Positions 62,602 through 64,000 of a DNA stretch of 64,000 nucleotides are shown piece by piece. Below the pieces are notes generated by a model. That model saw nothing but the letters and a program-made list of their open reading frames with translations, had not been told where the DNA came from and searched no databases. A program made the translations under genes and the position numbers. Each line of letters starts with the position of its first letter. The stretch's first letter is position 1. The stretch is from contig JAWKUB010000004.1 of NCBI GenBank assembly GCA_041398745.1, positions 310,001 to 374,000 on the forward strand, in the 5' to 3' direction. Origin of the DNA: JACKHO01 sp041398745 (GTDB taxonomy: Bacteria > Planctomycetota > Planctomycetia > Planctomycetales > Planctomycetaceae).

Positions 62602-63165
62602 ATGTCCACTCAGGTTTATTGTATGCGAGCATCTGACGATGAAACCGGCCCGTTCATTGACTTTGAGACGCCAGAAAATGGGACTTGCGTACCTTGGGAA
62701 TTGATTGGTGATATCTTGCTCGGAGAACAGCCGGCGGAACTCTGGCCTGACGTCAAACTGACGGCCCACGGAAAGGGAATTGACGAATGGCACTACTTCT
62801 CCGTTCCTGGGACATTTGGAGCAGTCTCACAGGAAGTAGTCAAGTGTATTGGTGACTTCATGAGGGAGTATTTTCAGTTCTTCCCTTCAACCATCAGTGA
62901 CCGGACCTTCTACTTTTTGCAGAATATCTCTTCACTAGATTGTCTTGATCGAGATCGCTCAGACATCGTCTTTTTCCCCCATGACGCGAGTCGTGTAATG
63001 CGGATCAAAAGCTACCGATTTCGCGCCGGATGTATCGCAGACCCCCTTGTGTTCGTCATTCCGGAAACAACTACAGAGTTGTTCGCAACTCAGGGAGTAA
63101 AGCGTATCATCGAGCGTCACAACCTTGATGGGTTCAAGTTTCTTGCGGCGGATACAGTCGACTAG
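62602..63165 (+). CDS. Imm11/DUF1629-like immunity protein
   Basis: 187 residues with SSLDCLDRDRSDIVFFPHDA, RVMRIKSYRFRAGCIADPLV and LFATQGVKRIIERHNLDGFK, a pattern resembling the Imm11 (DUF1629) immunity family. An acidic surface (ASDDETGPFIDFETPENG) suits binding to a basic nuclease. In toxin arrays the immunity gene follows its toxin, and here it follows the AHH-like remnant by 22 nt. A GAAAGG lies upstream of the ATG. Assignment is by eye and moderate. Confidence 0.6.
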   Translation: MSTQVYCMRASDDETGPFIDFETPENGTCVPWELIGDILLGEQPAELWPDVKLTAHGKGIDEWHYFSVPGTFGAVSQEVVKCIGDFMREYFQFFPSTISDRTFYFLQNISSLDCLDRDRSDIVFFPHDASRVMRIKSYRFRAGCIADPLVFVIPETTTELFATQGVKRIIERHNLDGFKFLAADTVD

Positions 63166-63268
63166 CGATTCCGCGAATCGTACCGCTTGCTGTAAAGAAT
63201 CTCGCAAGCTTAGCCGGTTCGAAATGAGCTGTGCAGTGGAGACGTAGCATTGCAACGCACGATCAATA

Positions 63269-63452
63269 AGTCCCGTAGGCTGGGTTGGCGAACGGTGTAA
63301 AGGCGTTATTTTGAAGTGAAGTAGGTGCAGTCTTTCAAGCCAAACCCAGCATTGCAGTTCGACCGTCGCGTGCTGGGTTTGGCTCATTCTCACGCACCGC
63401 CCAACAAGGCAGGAACGCCGATTTAACTTCGCACAACCCAGCCTACGGGACT
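63269..63452. mobile_element. MITE-like palindromic element 2
   Basis: Ends agtcccgtaggctgggttg (63269-63287) and its inverse (63434-63452) pair perfectly over 19 bp. Inside, 63338-63351 pairs perfectly with 63371-63384 (14 bp; agccaaacccagca). The 184-bp unit has no gene. No clear target duplication is seen. It abuts the toxin tail at 63452. Confidence 0.7.
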
Positions 63453-64000
63453 ACAACCTCCAAATCGCCGACGCCCGCACCTACACCGTTGGCGAAAGCG
63501 GAGTGTTGGTGCATAATGACTCGCCTTGTGATGATCCTTGCAGCGAGTATACGTACCAGGGACGGGCTCCAAGTGGGTATAAGACGTGGACCGACTACGT
63601 AGTTGGGAAATGCGACGGTGATAAAGACGCAGTCAAGAAGAATCCTCACGGTCACCACATTGTGATGAAAGGGGATTCATTCCCTGAAAATGCCAAAGCG
63701 CGTAAGATTCTGTGCAAGCACGGGATTAATCCATACACCGATTGTCGCAACCTCGTCATCTCAAGAAACTACTGCCATTCGTCTCGTTACGCGAAGCGTG
63801 TACTCAAACACGGTCAGCGCACACTAAGTGTTTTGAATCCAATGACTTCGAGCAGGAAGTCCCAGTTCCAGCCGCAGGAGCGGCGTTTCATGGCCAGGCT
63901 CGACTTCGCGGGATGTTGTTTGAGGAGCGACAATGTGAACCGGCGGAGCCAGGCCATATTCTCCGTCCCCTGCCGTTGGCGCGACCTGAGTTGGTCTTCG
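63452..64000 (+). CDS. Hint-type pretoxin end plus AHH/HNH-like nuclease toxin tail, fragment, runs off the window
   Basis: The frame is open from the edge of the MITE-like element to base 64000 and begins YNLQIADARTYTVGESGVLVH-ND, the end of a Hint/pre-toxin domain. It continues with a nuclease-like domain: NPHGHHIVMKGDSFPEN (GHH matching the AHH motif), ARKILCKHGINPYTDCRNLV and SRNYCHSSRYAKRVLK. After ~63805 the composition shifts and the family match is lost, so a junction near there is likely. There is no start codon: the N-terminal carrier was lost. It looks like a stranded C-terminal toxin module. Confidence 0.6.

Overview
The window looks like chromosomal DNA of a planctomycete (Planctomycetales type). 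The evidence is the gene content: a paired DUF1552 and DUF1587/1592/1588/1585 operon, a PSD1-type cytochrome/DUF1549/DUF1553 protein, two sulfatases (one fused to a glycosidase-like domain), a ThuA-like protein, an RTX protein with a planctomycete-type N-terminal tag (FEDRVLLSG), two ECF sigma factor/Ser-Thr kinase operons and a 3.1-kaa inverse-autotransporter/beta-helix protein. No rRNA, tRNA or CRISPR array was recognised. The genus cannot be named from the sequence alone.

Layout. 1-5.2 kb is all on the minus strand: a truncated FAD oxidoreductase, a membrane protein, an HpcH/HpaI aldolase, a ThuA-like protein, and a secreted protein overlapping plsC. 5.6-15 kb is one giant surface protein gene closed by a strong hairpin terminator. 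15.2-21.5 kb (plus) carries rimO, pgsA, an archaeal-type pheT, bioD and a membrane protein. 21.6-28.9 kb (minus) holds the PSD1-type protein, small hypotheticals, an ICMT-like methyltransferase and a sulfatase. 29.1-32.1 kb (plus) is a sulfatase/GH43-like/beta-sandwich fusion, divergent from the first sulfatase. 32.2-36.7 kb holds a TPR lipoprotein, a DUF4241 protein and an RTX/cadherin/DJ-1-like protein. 36.8-39.5 kb is ECF sigma factor/kinase operon 1. 39.5-48.2 kb has an HNH-type protein, gamma-glutamyltransferase, a DUF4349 lipoprotein, yebC and two large membrane-anchored proteins. 48.2-53.4 kb is an accessory stretch: a secreted seven-fold repeat protein, a MITE-like element, ECF/kinase operon 2, a two-copy conserved intergenic element and a small HTH protein. 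53.8-57.6 kb is the DUF1552/DUF1592 operon. 57.7-59.1 kb is an IS4-family element with a frameshifted transposase and a clear 12-bp target duplication. 59.3-62.1 kb is a BlaI/BlaR1-like pair. 62.1-64 kb holds remnants of polymorphic toxin/immunity modules (AHH-type nuclease tails, an Imm11-like immunity gene) separated by a second MITE-like element; the last of these runs off the window.

How parts fit together. The two sulfatases and the fused GH43-like domain suggest use of sulfated polysaccharides. The ECF/kinase operons are transmembrane signalling modules; operon 1 is divergent from an RTX/cadherin surface protein and its kinase has an outside LamG-like domain, so a shared envelope function is plausible. 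The intergenic DNA is rich in dispersed palindromic repeats: at least three families are present in two copies each in this window, and several mark the boundaries of inserted or decayed genes.
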